64,000 bases of DNA from Planococcus sp. CP5-4_YE (GCF_019042655.1 NZ_JAHPZO010000015.1:1-64000), one strand, 5' to 3'; shown: positions 32,428-46,922, counted from the stretch's first letter. Notes: generated by a model from the sequence alone, not told the origin. Numbers and translations are program-made.

Positions 32428-33330
32428 ATGACTGAACAAGTTATCTATATGAATGGTGAATTTGTAAAAAAAGAAGATGCCAAGGTTTCAGTTTATGATC
32501 ATGGCTTCCTATATGGCGACGGAGTCTTCGAAGGCATTCGTTCTTACAACGGAAATGTCTTTCGCTTAGAAGAGCATATGGAGCGCCTTTACGATTCAGC
32601 TAAATCAGTGATGCTTGAAATTCCGCACACTTTCGACGAAATGACCCAACTGGTCGTAGAAACGCTTCGGCAGAATAAATTGAAAGATGCCTATATCCGT
32701 TTGGTCGTCTCACGCGGAGTGGGGAATTTAGGACTTGACCCATTCAGTTGTGCAGAGCCGAATGTCATTGTCATCGCCGAGCCGCTTTCTTTATTCCCGA
32801 AAGCCTTGTACGACAGCGGGATTGAAATCGTCTCCGTTGCTTCTAGAAGAAGCCGCTCAGACGTTCTTAGCCCGAAAGTGAAATCATTGAACTATATGAA
32901 CAATATATTAGTGAAGATCGAAGCGAGTCTAGCGGGTGTTTCTGAAGCGCTCATGCTCAATGACCAAGGCTATGTGGCTGAAGGGTCGGCTGATAACATC
33001 TTCATCGTTCGCAAAAACAAATTGCTGACACCTCCCGGTTACGTGGGGGCACTAGAAGGCATCACCCGTAACGCCATTATGGAAGTGGCGGCCGAAAAAG
33101 GCTACCAAATGGAAGAGGGGGTCTTCACGAGACATGATGTCTATGTAGCAGACGAAGTATTCCTGACAGGAACCGCAGCAGAAGTCATCGCTGTCATCAA
33201 AGTGGATGGACGGGTGATCGGCGATGGAAAACCAGGGCCAGTCACCAACGATCTTCTTGAAGCGTTTCGCGAGCTGGTCCAGCAAGACGGTGTCAAAGTC
33301 TACAACGAAGAACATCTAAATGTTGTATAA
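32428..33330 (+). CDS. ilvE: Branched-chain amino acid aminotransferase
   Basis: IlvE interconverts branched-chain keto acids and amino acids with pyridoxal phosphate (fold type IV). The 300 aa show the YDHGFLYGDGVFEG start region (about 23-36), the likely cofactor lysine in VKSLNYMNN (about 156) and EGSADNIF. ATG 32428 is preferred over the GTG at 32419; the ribosome binding site (AGAAAGAAGTGG) is weak. A D-amino acid aminotransferase is the main alternative, but the neighbouring ilv-leu genes favour IlvE. Confidence 0.9.
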   Translation: MTEQVIYMNGEFVKKEDAKVSVYDHGFLYGDGVFEGIRSYNGNVFRLEEHMERLYDSAKSVMLEIPHTFDEMTQLVVETLRQNKLKDAYIRLVVSRGVGNLGLDPFSCAEPNVIVIAEPLSLFPKALYDSGIEIVSVASRRSRSDVLSPKVKSLNYMNNILVKIEASLAGVSEALMLNDQGYVAEGSADNIFIVRKNKLLTPPGYVGALEGITRNAIMEVAAEKGYQMEEGVFTRHDVYVADEVFLTGTAAEVIAVIKVDGRVIGDGKPGPVTNDLLEAFRELVQQDGVKVYNEEHLNVV

Positions 33331-33339
33331 GTTCATATG

Positions 33340-33630
33340 ATCAATTCAATGACGAGGTTAAAGCAAATGGAACGCAGTATTTACAGAGAGCCGGGATGGT
33401 GGAAGCCGGTAATGCTGCCAGATGCGACATCCCCTCTGAGTGGAATGCTGAAAGGCCAAGGCCCTTTAGGTGTTCCCGGTAACTGCAAGTGATGGGTTAT
33501 CGTTATCAACGGATAAGAAATTATCCAAGAGGCTGCAAATCGCAGTGAAATAGGGTGGTACCATGAAGCTTTTTCATCCCTATGCAAAGAAGATGTCTTC
33601 TTTGTGTAGGGATGGAAAAGCTTTTTCATT
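33340..33630 (+). promoter_or_regulatory. T-box leader of ilv-leu (probably isoleucine)
   Basis: The T-box sequence AGGGTGGTACCATG is at 33552-33565. Stem I shows AGAGAGCCGGGATGGTGGAA and an AGTA motif. The specifier is read as ATC (Ile) at 33429-33431, because it lies six bases before GAGTG, just as TGC does in the cysteine leader; CTC (Leu) at 33434-33436 is the alternative. A very long terminator stem (about 33566-33622) with Ts follows. No promoter is seen between ilvE and this leader. Confidence 0.9.
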
Positions 33631-33669
33631 TGATACTTCCGAAGACTTAAGAAAAAGGAGGCGGAGAGA

Positions 33670-35399
33670 TTGGGAGTAAACGTAAAGGTCAGAGAAGAGC
33701 TCAAACAGGAATTAGCCGGCAGCGGGGCGGACGTATTAATTCAATCTTTGAAACAGCAGGGTGTTGAGATCATTTTTGGCTACCCAGGAGGTGCAGTTTT
33801 GCCAATCTACGATGCATTGCATCGAAATCCGATCCGCCACATATTGGCAAGACATGAACAAGGCGCCATTCACGCAGCGGAAGGGTACGCCAGAGTTTCT
33901 GGGAAAACAGGAGTGGTCATCGCCACATCCGGACCGGGGGCGACAAATCTTGTCACCGGCATTGCGGATGCCATGCTCGATTCATTGCCGCTGGTCGTTT
34001 TCACCGGACAAGTTGCCACTTCAGTCATCGGCACAGATGCTTTTCAAGAAGCAGACATCGTCAGCATCACTCAACCGATTACTAAACACAATTACCAAGT
34101 GAAAAAAGCGGAAGACTTGCCGCGAATCATCAAAGAGGCATTCTTCATCGCATCGACAGGACGCCCTGGACCGGTCCTTGTCGACATCCCAAAAGACGTC
34201 GCCACCACCCTATTCGCAGGTAAAGAAGAACAAGCAGATGCAGATGTCTACTTGCCGGGATATCAACCGACGATCTCGCCGAATTACTTGCAGATCCAAA
34301 AAGCTGTGCAATTGCTGTCCAAGGCGACAAAGCCGGTGATCCTTGCGGGTGCCGGAGTACTAGCAGCAAAAGCTTCCGAAGAGCTTCACGCCTTTGCGGA
34401 GCATCATCAGATTCCGATTGTCAATACGCTCCTCGGACTCGGGACAGTCGGTGGCGATCATAAATTGTTCTTAGGAATGGGCGGGATGCACGGAACTTAT
34501 GCTGCGAACACAGCCATTTGTGAATGCGACGTGCTAATGAACATCGGGGCCCGTTTTGACGACAGGCTCACCGGCAATTTGGCATCATTCGCGCCGAATG
34601 CAGAAGTCATTCATGTCGATATCGACCCGGCGGAAATCGGAAAAAATGTCCCGACGGCCATCCCGATCGTATCGGATGCCAAAGCGGCATTGGTGGCACT
34701 ATTGAAAAGTAATTTCGAAAGCCCGGATACGGCAGAATGGCGAGACCAGCTTCATATGTACAAAGAAGCTTATCCTCTTCAGTATCACCAGAAAGAGCGC
34801 GTTGGCATCATGCCTCAGCAAGCCGTTGAATTGATTCACCGATTGACAGGGGGCGATGCAATCGTCACGACGGACGTCGGACAGCATCAAATGTGGACAG
34901 CCCAGTATTACCGGTTCAACAATCCGCACAACTGGGTGACCTCCGGCGGACTCGGAACGATGGGCTTTGGTTTTCCAGCAGCGATCGGGGCGAAGTTTGC
35001 AAGACCGGAAGAAACGGTGGTGGCCGTGGTCGGCGATGCCGGCTTCCAAATGACTTTGCAGGAATTGTCGCTATTGCAGGAATACCGCTTGCCGGTAAAA
35101 ATCGTCATCTTGAACAACCAAAGCCTTGGGATGGTTCGCCAGTGGCAAGAAACCTTCTACGAGGAACGCTATTCCCAATCGATGATGCCCGTGCAGCCGG
35201 ATTTCGTGAAACTGGCAGCTGCTTATGATCTCGATGGCTATAAAGTCGAAACGATGGAAGAAGCGGAAGAAGTATTCAAAAAAGCGTTTGAATCAGATGG
35301 CCCAGCGCTCATCGATTGCCGGGTAATCCAACTCGAATGTGTCTACCCGATGGTGGCGCCAGGCAAAGGGCTCAACGAAATGATCGGGGTGAAAGGCGA

Positions 35400-35403
<4 letters not shown>
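33670..35403 (+). CDS. ilvB: Acetolactate synthase large subunit
   Basis: IlvB condenses pyruvate (or pyruvate and 2-ketobutyrate) in the first common step of branched-chain amino acid synthesis. In 577 aa: TPP-domain motifs [15 protein letters not shown] (about 36-50), [15 protein letters not shown], and the cofactor signature GDAGFQMT...LNNQ (about 456-485). TTG 33670 lies eight bases after GGAGG at 33657-33661. The stop overlaps the ilvH start. Confidence 0.96.
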
Positions 35404-38503
<3,100 letters not shown>

Positions 38504-38532
38504 AAAAGCAAACCCACAGAGGAGGAATTACT

Positions 38533-39633
38533 ATGGAAAAGACAATCGCAGTATTGCCAGGAGATGGCATCGGACCAGAAGTAACAGAGGCAGCAGTAAA
38601 GGTGCTAAAATCCATTGCGATGCGCTATGGCCACACCTTCCATTGGAATTTCGCAGCAATCGGGGGAGCGGCAGTCGATCAATTCGGCAGCCCGCTACCG
38701 AAAGAAACCGTTGAAGCGTGTGAAGCGAGCGATGCGATCCTCCTCGGTGCGGTAGGCGGCCCGAAATGGGACCAAAACCCCGCAGAACAACGCCCAGAAA
38801 AGGGGCTATTGAGTATCCGCAAACACTTCGATTTGTTTGCCAATGTCCGCCCTGTCAAGGCGGTACCGGCACTTCTCGGATCTTCTCCGCTAAAAGAAGA
38901 CATCGCCCGTGAAGTGGACATGGTCATCGTTCGCGAATTGACTGGCGGCTTGTATTTCGGTGAACCAAAGCGCCATAACGAAAATTCCGCAGTTGATACA
39001 CTGGTCTACACACGGGCCGAAATCGAGCGCATTGTCGATCAGGCATTTGAAATGGCCCGCTCGCGCCGCGGCAAATTGGCTTCTGTCGACAAAGCGAATG
39101 TCCTTGAATCGAGCAAGCTATGGAGAAAAGTTGTGGAAGAACGCAAGGCGGGCTATCCGGATGTGGAAGTCGAGCATATGCTAGTCGATTCAGCGGCCAT
39201 GAAATTGATCACCAATCCACGAGCGTTCGACGTTGTGGTGACAGAGAATATGTTCGGCGATATCTTGAGCGACGAAGCATCGGTCATCACAGGCTCGCTC
39301 GGCATGTTGCCATCTGCGAGTGTTCGTTCAGACGGTTTCGGCTTGTACGAACCCGTACACGGCTCGGCACCGGACATCGTAGGACAAAACAAAGCAAACC
39401 CGTCAGCTGCGATCTTGTCAGCAGCGATGATGCTGCGCCAATCGTTTGGCATGGATTCAGAAGCATCAGCGATCGAAGAAGCGGTCATGAGCGTCCTTGA
39501 AGACGGTTATTGCACAGGTGATTTGTCGGCTTGTGGCAATAAAGTCATCTCGACGGAACGCTTCGTAGAGAAAGTCATCGAGGAATTGGAACGGGAATTC
39601 GTGTCGGAACACATCATGTTTTCCTACGTGTAA
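38533..39633 (+). CDS. leuB: 3-isopropylmalate dehydrogenase
   Basis: LeuB oxidises and decarboxylates 3-isopropylmalate with NAD. In 366 aa: LPGDGIGPEV (about 8-17), RELTGGLYFG (about 136-145), and NMFGDILSDEAS (about 238-249), all of the family. GAGGAGG precedes the ATG. Confidence 0.97.
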   Translation: MEKTIAVLPGDGIGPEVTEAAVKVLKSIAMRYGHTFHWNFAAIGGAAVDQFGSPLPKETVEACEASDAILLGAVGGPKWDQNPAEQRPEKGLLSIRKHFDLFANVRPVKAVPALLGSSPLKEDIAREVDMVIVRELTGGLYFGEPKRHNENSAVDTLVYTRAEIERIVDQAFEMARSRRGKLASVDKANVLESSKLWRKVVEERKAGYPDVEVEHMLVDSAAMKLITNPRAFDVVVTENMFGDILSDEASVITGSLGMLPSASVRSDGFGLYEPVHGSAPDIVGQNKANPSAAILSAAMMLRQSFGMDSEASAIEEAVMSVLEDGYCTGDLSACGNKVISTERFVEKVIEELEREFVSEHIMFSYV

Positions 39634-39651
39634 TGGAAGGGGCATTCTGCT

Positions 39652-41070
39652 ATGGCAAAAACGATTATTGAAAAAATCTGGGAACAGCATATTGTATTCG
39701 AAGAGCCAGGAAAACCCGACTTGCTATATATCGACCTTCATCTTCTGCATGAAGTCACCTCGCCGCAGGCATTTGAAGGCTTGCGCTTGAATGGCCGGAA
39801 AGTTCGCCGTCCGGACTTGTGCTTTGCGACGATGGACCATAACGTGCCGACGCGCAACCGCTCAGTGATCAAAGACCCGATTTCCCGCAAGCAAATCAAG
39901 ACGCTTCAGGAAAACTGCGACGAGTTCGGCGTGCCGCTTGCTGGGATCAATCATCCCGACCAAGGCATCGTCCATGTCATCGGCCCGGAACTTGGCCTCA
40001 CGCAGCCGGGCAAGACCATTGTCTGCGGCGATAGCCATACGTCGACGCACGGTGCGTTCGGCGCTTTGGCATTCGGCATCGGGACAAGCGAAGTGGAGCA
40101 TGTCTTGTCGACGCAGACGTTGTGGCAGTCCGAGCCGAAAACGATGGAAATCCGCATCGACGGCAAACTGGGCTTCGGTGTGTCAGCTAAGGACATCATC
40201 CTGGCCATCATCTCAACATACGGCGTTGACATGGGAACAGGTCATATCATCGAATACACTGGCGAAGCGATCCGCAACTTATCAATGGAAGAACGCATGA
40301 CGATCTGCAATATGTCCATCGAAGCGGGTGCGCGCGCCGGCCTTGTTAGCCCAGATGAAACAACAGTCGACTATTTGCGTGGCAGACGAAATGTCCCAGA
40401 AGGTGAAGCGTTCGAACGTGAAGCCGAGCGTTGGCTGGCGCTGGCGACAGACGAAGGCGCAAGCTATGATGTGTCGCACACCATCCATGCAGACGACATC
40501 TCCCCGTTTGTCACATGGGGCACCAATCCCTCAATGGGCTCAGGTATTGCTGAACACGTGCCGACATCGGCAGATTACGACAAGCAGGAAGACAGAGACG
40601 CTCTGCGCCAGGCACTTGCTTATATGCAATTAGAAGAAGGCGCTCCGCTGTCATCGATCGCTATCCAGCATGTCTTTATCGGATCGTGTACGAATGCGCG
40701 CCTTAGTGATTTACGGGCAGCGAGTGAAATCGTCAAAGGCAGAACCGTGCATCCGGCGGTCACGGCGATTGTTGTACCGGGCTCTGAGACCGTCAAACGC
40801 GCAGCCGAAGCGGAAGGGCTTGACCAAGTGTTTTTGCAAGCAGGCTTTGAATGGCGCGAAACTGGCTGCAGCATGTGCCTAGCAATGAATGAGGATGCTG
40901 TGCCGGCAGGAGAGCGCTGCGCGTCTACGTCAAACCGTAATTTTGAAGGACGCCAAGGGGCCGGCTCCATGACGCATTTGGTGTCACCAGTCATGGCAGC
41001 TGCCGCGGCAATTGAGGGGCATTTGACAGATGTCCGCAACTATATGAAAGAACCTGTGCCACAGGCATAA
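39652..41070 (+). CDS. leuC: 3-isopropylmalate dehydratase large subunit
   Basis: LeuC and LeuD isomerise 2- to 3-isopropylmalate. The 472-aa large subunit shows the iron-sulphur cysteines in [10 protein letters not shown] and in [10 protein letters not shown] near the end, and [19 protein letters not shown] (about 128-146). Eighteen bases separate it from leuB and leuD. Confidence 0.97.
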   Translation: MAKTIIEKIWEQHIVFEEPGKPDLLYIDLHLLHEVTSPQAFEGLRLNGRKVRRPDLCFATMDHNVPTRNRSVIKDPISRKQIKTLQENCDEFGVPLAGINHPDQGIVHVIGPELGLTQPGKTIVCGDSHTSTHGAFGALAFGIGTSEVEHVLSTQTLWQSEPKTMEIRIDGKLGFGVSAKDIILAIISTYGVDMGTGHIIEYTGEAIRNLSMEERMTICNMSIEAGARAGLVSPDETTVDYLRGRRNVPEGEAFEREAERWLALATDEGASYDVSHTIHADDISPFVTWGTNPSMGSGIAEHVPTSADYDKQEDRDALRQALAYMQLEEGAPLSSIAIQHVFIGSCTNARLSDLRAASEIVKGRTVHPAVTAIVVPGSETVKRAAEAEGLDQVFLQAGFEWRETGCSMCLAMNEDAVPAGERCASTSNRNFEGRQGAGSMTHLVSPVMAAAAAIEGHLTDVRNYMKEPVPQA

Positions 41071-41088
41071 CGGAAGGAGAGACTGAAT

Positions 41089-41682
41089 GTGAAACCGATC
41101 AATGAAATTTCGAGTGTCTTAACGCCGCTCGACCGCAAAAACGTTGATACCGACCAAATCATTTCAAAGGAATTCCTTAAGCGCATTGAGCGCACAGGGT
41201 TCGGCAAGTATTTGTTTTACCATTGGCGTTTTAAGGCGGACGGCACTCCTAATCCAGAGTTTGTCTTGAACGACACTCGCTTCCAAAACTCCGAGATCCT
41301 TGTGGCGCAGGAAAACTTCGGTTGTGGCTCCTCCCGTGAACACGCTCCGTGGGCGATTTTGGATTACGGTTTTCGGGTAGTTATTGCCCCGAGCTATGCG
41401 GATATCTTCTATAATAACTGTGTCAAAAACGGCATCTTGCCGATTCGCCTGCAAGAAGCAGAAGTGACGGCTTTGCTTGAAAAGGGCAAACAAGCTCGAT
41501 ATCGCCTTGATGTTGATTTGAGACAGCAATCTGTCACGGGTGAAGACGGAGCCAGTTATTCATTCGATATCGACCCATACTGGAAAGAAATGCTGTTGAA
41601 TGGCTGGGATGAGATCTCCCTGACGATTCAATACGATTCCTATATCCAGGCATACGAAGAAAAAACACAGCAAGCCCAATAA
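41089..41682 (+). CDS. leuD: 3-isopropylmalate dehydratase small subunit
   Basis: The swivel-domain partner of LeuC, 197 aa, with NVDTDQIISKEFLKRI (about 17-32) and NFGCGSSREHAPWAI (about 75-89). The start is GTG 41089 behind AAGGAGA; the overlapping ATG is out of frame and followed at once by a stop. It is the last gene of the operon. Confidence 0.95.
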   Translation: MKPINEISSVLTPLDRKNVDTDQIISKEFLKRIERTGFGKYLFYHWRFKADGTPNPEFVLNDTRFQNSEILVAQENFGCGSSREHAPWAILDYGFRVVIAPSYADIFYNNCVKNGILPIRLQEAEVTALLEKGKQARYRLDVDLRQQSVTGEDGASYSFDIDPYWKEMLLNGWDEISLTIQYDSYIQAYEEKTQQAQ

Positions 41683-41690
41683 AGCACCCG

Positions 41691-41731
41691 CCGCTTTTCG
41701 TCCTGATTCTCAAGACGGGAGCGGTTTTTTT
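41691..41731 (+). terminator. Terminator after leuD
   Basis: CCGCT...CGTC pairs with GACGGGAGCGG, with some G-T pairs, followed by seven Ts. Confidence 0.8.
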
Positions 41732-41758
41732 AATGCCACTGAAAGCCATTTCGCTGTG

Positions 41759-41787
41759 TTGACATCATTGTAGAGATTTGTTACTTT
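41759..41787 (+). promoter_or_regulatory. Promoter of the YuiF-like transporter
   Basis: TTGACA at 41759-41764 and TACTTT at 41782-41787 (spacer 17) or TTACTT (spacer 16). The -10 is weak. A small hairpin CTTTAG/CTAAAG (41805-41820) touches the ribosome binding site AAAGGAG. Confidence 0.55.
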
Positions 41788-41832
41788 AGTAAAGGACTTT
41801 AACGCTTTAGCAAACTAAAGGAGAAATGAACA

Positions 41833-43161
41833 ATGAATGCAGTTATTATCGCTGTGTTAGTAATGCTGGTTCTGAGCTTGCTTCGGGTCAATGTGGTGTT
41901 TGCCTTATTGATCGGCGCACTGGCCGGAGGGCTTAGCGGAGGACTTAGCTTCACTGACACACTGACATCTTATACAGACGGACTTGGGGCAGGGGCAACT
42001 ATCGCATTGAGCTACGCCATGCTCGGCGGATTCGCCGTCGCCATTTCGCGCACTGGCATACCGGAATTGCTCGTTGCGGGTGTATTGAAACTGGTCAATA
42101 AAGAAGGAGAGGCGACGCGCGAGAACTTGGCGAAGGCGCTCATTATCTTTGCGCTGTTCGCGATGGCCATCTTCTCGCAAAACCTAATCCCGATCCACAT
42201 CGCCTTTATCCCGCTTCTTGTGCCGCCGATTCTGCACATCCTGAATGAATTGCGCATCGACCGTCGGCTTATCGCCTCCGTCCTGACATTCGGCCTGACA
42301 GCGCCGTATATTTTATTGCCGTATGGCTTTGGCTTGATCTTCCACGAGATCCTCGCCACGCAGATGGAGCTCGCGGGCATGCCGATCGATATGGCGGATA
42401 TCCCAAAAGCGATGGCGCTGCCGGTTGCAGGATTGTTCCTCGGCTTAGTCGTCGCAGTTTTCATCTCTTACCGCAAGCCGCGCGATTATCGTGAAGTAAG
42501 AGCGGCTAGTACTATAGAAGAAACTCCAAAACGGACCGCTTCTGTCAAAGACATTATCGTGACCGTGATCGCCTTGATCGCGGCACTCTTCGCACAGATT
42601 CAAAGCGATTCGATGATTATCGGCGCGCTCGCTGGTATCCTAATCCTTTATGTCTTCGGTGCAATGAAATGGAAAGAAGCGGATGACGTGCTAACAGCAG
42701 GCATGCGCATGATGGCATTCATCGGTTTTGTCATGATCTCAGCGAACGGTTTCGCATCGGTCATTCAAGCGACGGGAGCGATCGACACATTGGTCGAGAA
42801 CGCAGCGGCCATCTTCGGAGACAATAAAGGGCTAGCGGCACTTGCTATGCTGATTGTCGGGTTGTTTGTTACGATGGGCATCGGTTCCTCATTCTCGACG
42901 ATTCCGATTATCGCCGCGATATTCGTCCCGCTCAGTATCGAGTTCGGGTTCTCGACGATGGCCATCATCGCCTTGATCGGAACAGCGGGCGCGCTGGGTG
43001 ACGCCGGGTCGCCAGCTTCCGACTCAACGCTTGGACCAACCGCCGGACTCAACGTCGACGGCCAGCACAATCACATCTGGGATACGGTCGTTCCGACATT
43101 CCTTCATTACAATATTCCGCTTGTATTATTCGGTTGGATTGCTGTTATGTTCCTCGGTTGA
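41833..43161 (+). CDS. Na+/H+ antiporter-family amino acid transporter, YuiF-like
   Basis: An integral membrane protein of 442 aa with about ten to twelve hydrophobic segments over its whole length. The N-terminus (MNAVIIAVLVMLVLSLLRVN) and FSQNLIPIHIAFIPLLVPP (about 114-132) resemble Bacillus YuiF, a NhaC/antiporter-superfamily protein proposed to carry an amino acid, perhaps histidine. The substrate cannot be read here. AAAGGAG precedes the ATG. It has its own promoter and does not belong to the leu operon, though it is adjacent. Confidence 0.8.
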   Translation: MNAVIIAVLVMLVLSLLRVNVVFALLIGALAGGLSGGLSFTDTLTSYTDGLGAGATIALSYAMLGGFAVAISRTGIPELLVAGVLKLVNKEGEATRENLAKALIIFALFAMAIFSQNLIPIHIAFIPLLVPPILHILNELRIDRRLIASVLTFGLTAPYILLPYGFGLIFHEILATQMELAGMPIDMADIPKAMALPVAGLFLGLVVAVFISYRKPRDYREVRAASTIEETPKRTASVKDIIVTVIALIAALFAQIQSDSMIIGALAGILILYVFGAMKWKEADDVLTAGMRMMAFIGFVMISANGFASVIQATGAIDTLVENAAAIFGDNKGLAALAMLIVGLFVTMGIGSSFSTIPIIAAIFVPLSIEFGFSTMAIIALIGTAGALGDAGSPASDSTLGPTAGLNVDGQHNHIWDTVVPTFLHYNIPLVLFGWIAVMFLG

Positions 43162-43192
43162 GTCCGAAAGATTTCGACTATTACCGTATCGG

Positions 43193-43220
43193 TTGAAACT
43201 GAAAAGAATCCTGCTATACT
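43193..43220 (+). promoter_or_regulatory. S10 operon promoter P1
   Basis: TTGAAA at 43193-43198 and TATACT at 43215-43220, spacer 16. Confidence 0.7.
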
Positions 43221-43238
43221 AGATAAAGCGAATGAAAA

Positions 43239-43276
43239 AGAATTTCGTGCAAAGTCTTGCGGAATTCTTTTTTATT
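43239..43276 (+). terminator. Terminator-like hairpin before rpsJ
   Basis: AAAGAATT pairs with AATTCTTT around an imperfect inner arm (GTGCAA/TTGC), followed by Ts. It lies between two promoters and could stop the transporter transcript or attenuate P1. Confidence 0.65.
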
Positions 43277-43285
43277 TTGTATAAT
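43257..43285 (+). promoter_or_regulatory. S10 operon promoter P2
   Basis: TTGCGG at 43257-43262 and a perfect TATAAT at 43280-43285, spacer 17. The following leader (43290-43410) contains CACAC/GTGTG enclosing a GC-rich stretch with CCCGGCCGC, a likely structured S10 leader. Confidence 0.6.
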
Positions 43286-43312
43286 GGTGAATGTTGGTCT
43301 TTGACTGCGTAG

Positions 43313-43726
<414 letters not shown>

Positions 43727-43775
43727 TTGGTAAACAAAAATAATAAACATAAAATTTTGCAGGAGGTGTGACGAC

Positions 43776-44405
43776 ATGACCAAAGGAATCTTAGGTAGAA
43801 AAATCGGTATGACGCAAGTTTTTGCTGAGAACGGTGATTTGATCCCTGTAACTGTAATCGAAGCTGCTCCAAACGTAGTGCTTCAGAAAAAAACAGTTGA
43901 AGTGGATGGCTACGAATCGGTACAACTTGGTTTTGATGACAAACGCGAAAAGCTTTCGAACAAACCAGAGAAAGGCCACGTAGCAAAAGCAAACACTGCT
44001 CCTAAGCGCTTCATTCGCGAACTTCGCAATGTAAACTTAGCTGATTACGAGATTGGTCAGGAAGTCAAAGTAGATGTATTCGCAGAAGGCGATGTAGTAG
44101 ATGTAACAGGAACTACGAAAGGTAAAGGTTTCCAAGGTGTTATTAAACGCCACGGACAATCACGCGGACCGATGACTCACGGTTCACGTTACCACCGTCG
44201 TCCTGGTTCAATGGGGCCTGTTGCTCCGAACCGCGTATTCAAACAGAAGAAATTGCCTGGTCAAATGGGCGGCAACACGGTCACTATCCAAAACCTTCAC
44301 ATCGTGAAAGTGGATGCTGAGCGCAACTTGCTTCTTATTAAAGGGAATGTTCCTGGCGCACGCAAATCATTAATCCGTGTTAAGTCGGCTATCAAAGCTA
44401 ACTAA
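43776..44405 (+). CDS. rplC: 50S ribosomal protein L3
   Basis: L3 (209 aa) starts [20 protein letters not shown]; the extended loop near the peptidyl transferase centre ([15 protein letters not shown], about 147-161) is wild type by eye. It follows rpsJ after 49 bases behind AGGAGGT. Confidence 0.97.
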   Translation: MTKGILGRKIGMTQVFAENGDLIPVTVIEAAPNVVLQKKTVEVDGYESVQLGFDDKREKLSNKPEKGHVAKANTAPKRFIRELRNVNLADYEIGQEVKVDVFAEGDVVDVTGTTKGKGFQGVIKRHGQSRGPMTHGSRYHRRPGSMGPVAPNRVFKQKKLPGQMGGNTVTIQNLHIVKVDAERNLLLIKGNVPGARKSLIRVKSAIKAN

Positions 44406-44433
44406 TCACATTTAAGGGAAGGAGGAAACAAGA

Positions 44434-45057
44434 ATGCCTAAAGTAGCGTTACTAAACCAAACTGGTTCACAAGTTGGCGATATCGAATTGAACGATCTTG
44501 TCTTCGGCATTGAACCAAATGAATCTGTACTTTTCGATGCAGTCGTTGCACAACGTGCTTCATTGCGTCAAGGTAACCATAAAGTTAAAAACCGTTCTGA
44601 AGTAGCTGGTGGCGGAAGAAAGCCATGGAAGCAAAAAGGAACTGGACGTGCTCGTCAAGGTTCGATCCGTTCACCACAATGGCGCGGAGGCGGAGTCGTA
44701 TTCGGCCCAACACCACGCAGCTATAGCTACAAACTTCCGAAAAAAGTCCGTCGCTTGGCTCTTCGTTCTGCATTGTCTTCGGCTCTAGCAAACGAAAACC
44801 TGATGGTACTTGAAGGATTGGCTTTCGATGCACCGAAAACAAAGGAATTCACGAAACTCGTGACTGACTTGTCTGTCGGCAAGAAAGCATTGTTCGTAAC
44901 AGCTGACCTTGATGAAAACGTCGCACTATCTGCGCGTAACATCAAAGGCATGACAGTTGTTCCGGCAAACGGTATCAACGTATTGGACTTGCTTGGCCAT
45001 GACAAAGTTGTCATGACTAAAGGAGCCGTAGAAAAAATCGAGGAGGTGCTTGGTTAA
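44434..45057 (+). CDS. rplD: 50S ribosomal protein L4
   Basis: L4 (207 aa) with the exit-tunnel loop [21 protein letters not shown] (about 68-88, shown in family order) unaltered by eye, so no obvious macrolide-resistance change. The stop overlaps the rplW start by one base (TAATG). Confidence 0.96.
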   Translation: MPKVALLNQTGSQVGDIELNDLVFGIEPNESVLFDAVVAQRASLRQGNHKVKNRSEVAGGGRKPWKQKGTGRARQGSIRSPQWRGGGVVFGPTPRSYSYKLPKKVRRLALRSALSSALANENLMVLEGLAFDAPKTKEFTKLVTDLSVGKKALFVTADLDENVALSARNIKGMTVVPANGINVLDLLGHDKVVMTKGAVEKIEEVLG

Positions 45058-45341
45058 TGGAAGCACGTGACATTCTAAAGCGTCCAGTCATTACCGAGCG
45101 TTCTTCTGAGGTAATGGCGGAGAAGAAGTACACTTTTGAAGTGGACGTTCGCGCTAACAAAACTCAAGTTAAACATGCAGTTCAAGAAGTCTTCGGCGTT
45201 CAAGTTGAGAAAGTCAACATCATGAACTACAAAGGCAAATTCAAACGCATGGGCAAACACGCAGGCTACACGAACAAACGCCGTAAAGCGATCGTGAAAT
45301 TGACTGCTGATTCAAAAGACATCGAACTATTCGAAATGTAA
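45057..45341 (+). CDS. rplW: 50S ribosomal protein L23
   Basis: L23 (94 aa) lies at the exit tunnel and binds trigger factor and SRP. The sequence [20 protein letters not shown] is typical. Coupled to rplD by a one-base overlap. Confidence 0.96.
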   Translation: MEARDILKRPVITERSSEVMAEKKYTFEVDVRANKTQVKHAVQEVFGVQVEKVNIMNYKGKFKRMGKHAGYTNKRRKAIVKLTADSKDIELFEM

Positions 45342-45388
45342 TTGTATAAGTTCTGAACAAGAACTAATCAAAGAAGGAGGGAAACAAC

Positions 45389-46219
45389 GTGGGGATTAGA
45401 AAATACAAACCTACCACTAACGGTCGTCGTAACATGACTAGTTCGGATTTCGCTGAAATCACAACGAACAAGCCTGAAAAGTCGCTTTTGCAACCGACGA
45501 AGCGTAAAGGCGGCCGTAATAACCAAGGTAAAATCACTGTACGCCACCACGGGGGCGGACATAAGCGCCAATACCGCGTGATCGATTTTAAACGTAACAA
45601 AGATGGCATTCCAGGTCGCGTTGCTACGATCGAATACGATCCGAACCGTTCTGCAAACATCGCACTTATCCATTACGCTGACGGAGAAAAACGTTACATC
45701 CTTGCACCTAAAGGTGTTCAGGTTGATACGCAAATCATGTCAGGACCAGAAGCAGACATCAAAGCAGGTAATGCTTTGCCGTTGCTTAACATCCCAATGG
45801 GTTCTACTATCCACAACATCGAGTTGAAACCAGGCGGAGGCGGCCAATTGGTACGTTCTGCAGGAGCTTCAGCACAGGTGCTTGGTAAAGAAGGAAAATA
45901 CGTAACAGTTCGCTTGCAATCAGGCGAAGTTCGCATGATCCTTGCAACTTGCCGCGCAACTATCGGGGCTGTCGGAAACGAACAGCACGAATTGATCAAC
46001 ATCGGTAAAGCAGGACGTAACCGCTGGAAGGGCAATCGCCCAACTGTCCGCGGATCTGTCATGAACCCGAACGATCACCCACACGGTGGTGGTGAAGGAC
46101 GTTCGCCAATCGGACGTAAATCTCCAATGTCTCCATGGGGCAAACCAACTCTTGGATACAAAACACGTAAGAAAACGAACCAATCCGATAAATTCATCGT
46201 ACGTCGCCGCAAAAAATAA
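45389..46219 (+). CDS. rplB: 50S ribosomal protein L2
   Basis: L2 (276 aa) is essential for subunit joining and peptidyl transfer. The conserved histidine segment [15 protein letters not shown] is at about 227-241. It starts with GTG behind AAGGAGGG, reading [14 protein letters not shown]. Confidence 0.97.
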   Translation: MGIRKYKPTTNGRRNMTSSDFAEITTNKPEKSLLQPTKRKGGRNNQGKITVRHHGGGHKRQYRVIDFKRNKDGIPGRVATIEYDPNRSANIALIHYADGEKRYILAPKGVQVDTQIMSGPEADIKAGNALPLLNIPMGSTIHNIELKPGGGGQLVRSAGASAQVLGKEGKYVTVRLQSGEVRMILATCRATIGAVGNEQHELINIGKAGRNRWKGNRPTVRGSVMNPNDHPHGGGEGRSPIGRKSPMSPWGKPTLGYKTRKKTNQSDKFIVRRRKK

Positions 46220-46279
46220 TTTGATTTCGCTGCGGTTCGTCGAAAGAACCGTGGTGCAATCACGAAGGGAGGATCCCAA

Positions 46280-46558
46280 ATGGGTCGCAGCTTGAAAAAA
46301 GGACCTTTTGTAGACGATCATCTTATGAAGAAAGTCGAAGCGCAAAAGGAATCTGAGAAAAAACAAGTGATCAAAACTTGGTCTCGCCGTTCTACAATTT
46401 TCCCGACATTCATCGGGCTAACAATTGCAGTATACGATGGCCACAAACACATCCCTGTATACGTGACTGAAGATATGGTAGGCCATAAACTTGGTGAATT
46501 TGCCCCAACGCGCAAATACGCAAGCCATGGTGCAGACGATAAGAAAACAAGACGTTAA
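46280..46558 (+). CDS. rpsS: 30S ribosomal protein S19
   Basis: S19 (92 aa), start [20 protein letters not shown], with the conserved [10 protein letters not shown]. Follows rplB by 60 bases. Confidence 0.96.
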   Translation: MGRSLKKGPFVDDHLMKKVEAQKESEKKQVIKTWSRRSTIFPTFIGLTIAVYDGHKHIPVYVTEDMVGHKLGEFAPTRKYASHGADDKKTRR

Positions 46559-46577
46559 TTGAGAGGAGGATTTCCCC

Positions 46578-46919
46578 ATGCAAGCAAAAGCTGTTGCTAG
46601 AACAGTACGTATTGCTCCTCGTAAAGTCCGTTTAGTAGTAGATTTAATCCGAGGCAAGCAAATCGGTGAAGCGGTCGCGATTTTGAACCACACTCCTAAA
46701 GCAGCATCCATTGTTGTTGAGAAGTTGTTGAAATCTGCAGCTGCTAACGCTGAACACAATTACGAAATGAACATCGAGAACCTTGTCATCAGCGAAGTAT
46801 TCGTTGACGAAGGGCCGACTTTGAAGCGTTTCCGTCCACGTGCAATGGGACGCGCAAGCGCGATCAACAAACGCACAAGCCACATCACACTAGTGGTATC
46901 TGAGAAGAAGGAGGGATAA
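46578..46919 (+). CDS. rplV: 50S ribosomal protein L22
   Basis: L22 (113 aa), start [19 protein letters not shown]. The tunnel hairpin [19 protein letters not shown] (about 84-102) is intact. It is three bases before rpsC. Confidence 0.96.
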   Translation: MQAKAVARTVRIAPRKVRLVVDLIRGKQIGEAVAILNHTPKAASIVVEKLLKSAAANAEHNYEMNIENLVISEVFVDEGPTLKRFRPRAMGRASAINKRTSHITLVVSEKKEG

Positions 46920-46922
46920 TTC

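Noticed and set aside
41805-41820. CTTTAG/CTAAAG hairpin at the ribosome binding site of the YuiF-like gene
   Set aside because: Only six AT-rich base pairs with a four-base loop; too weak to claim a regulatory switch.
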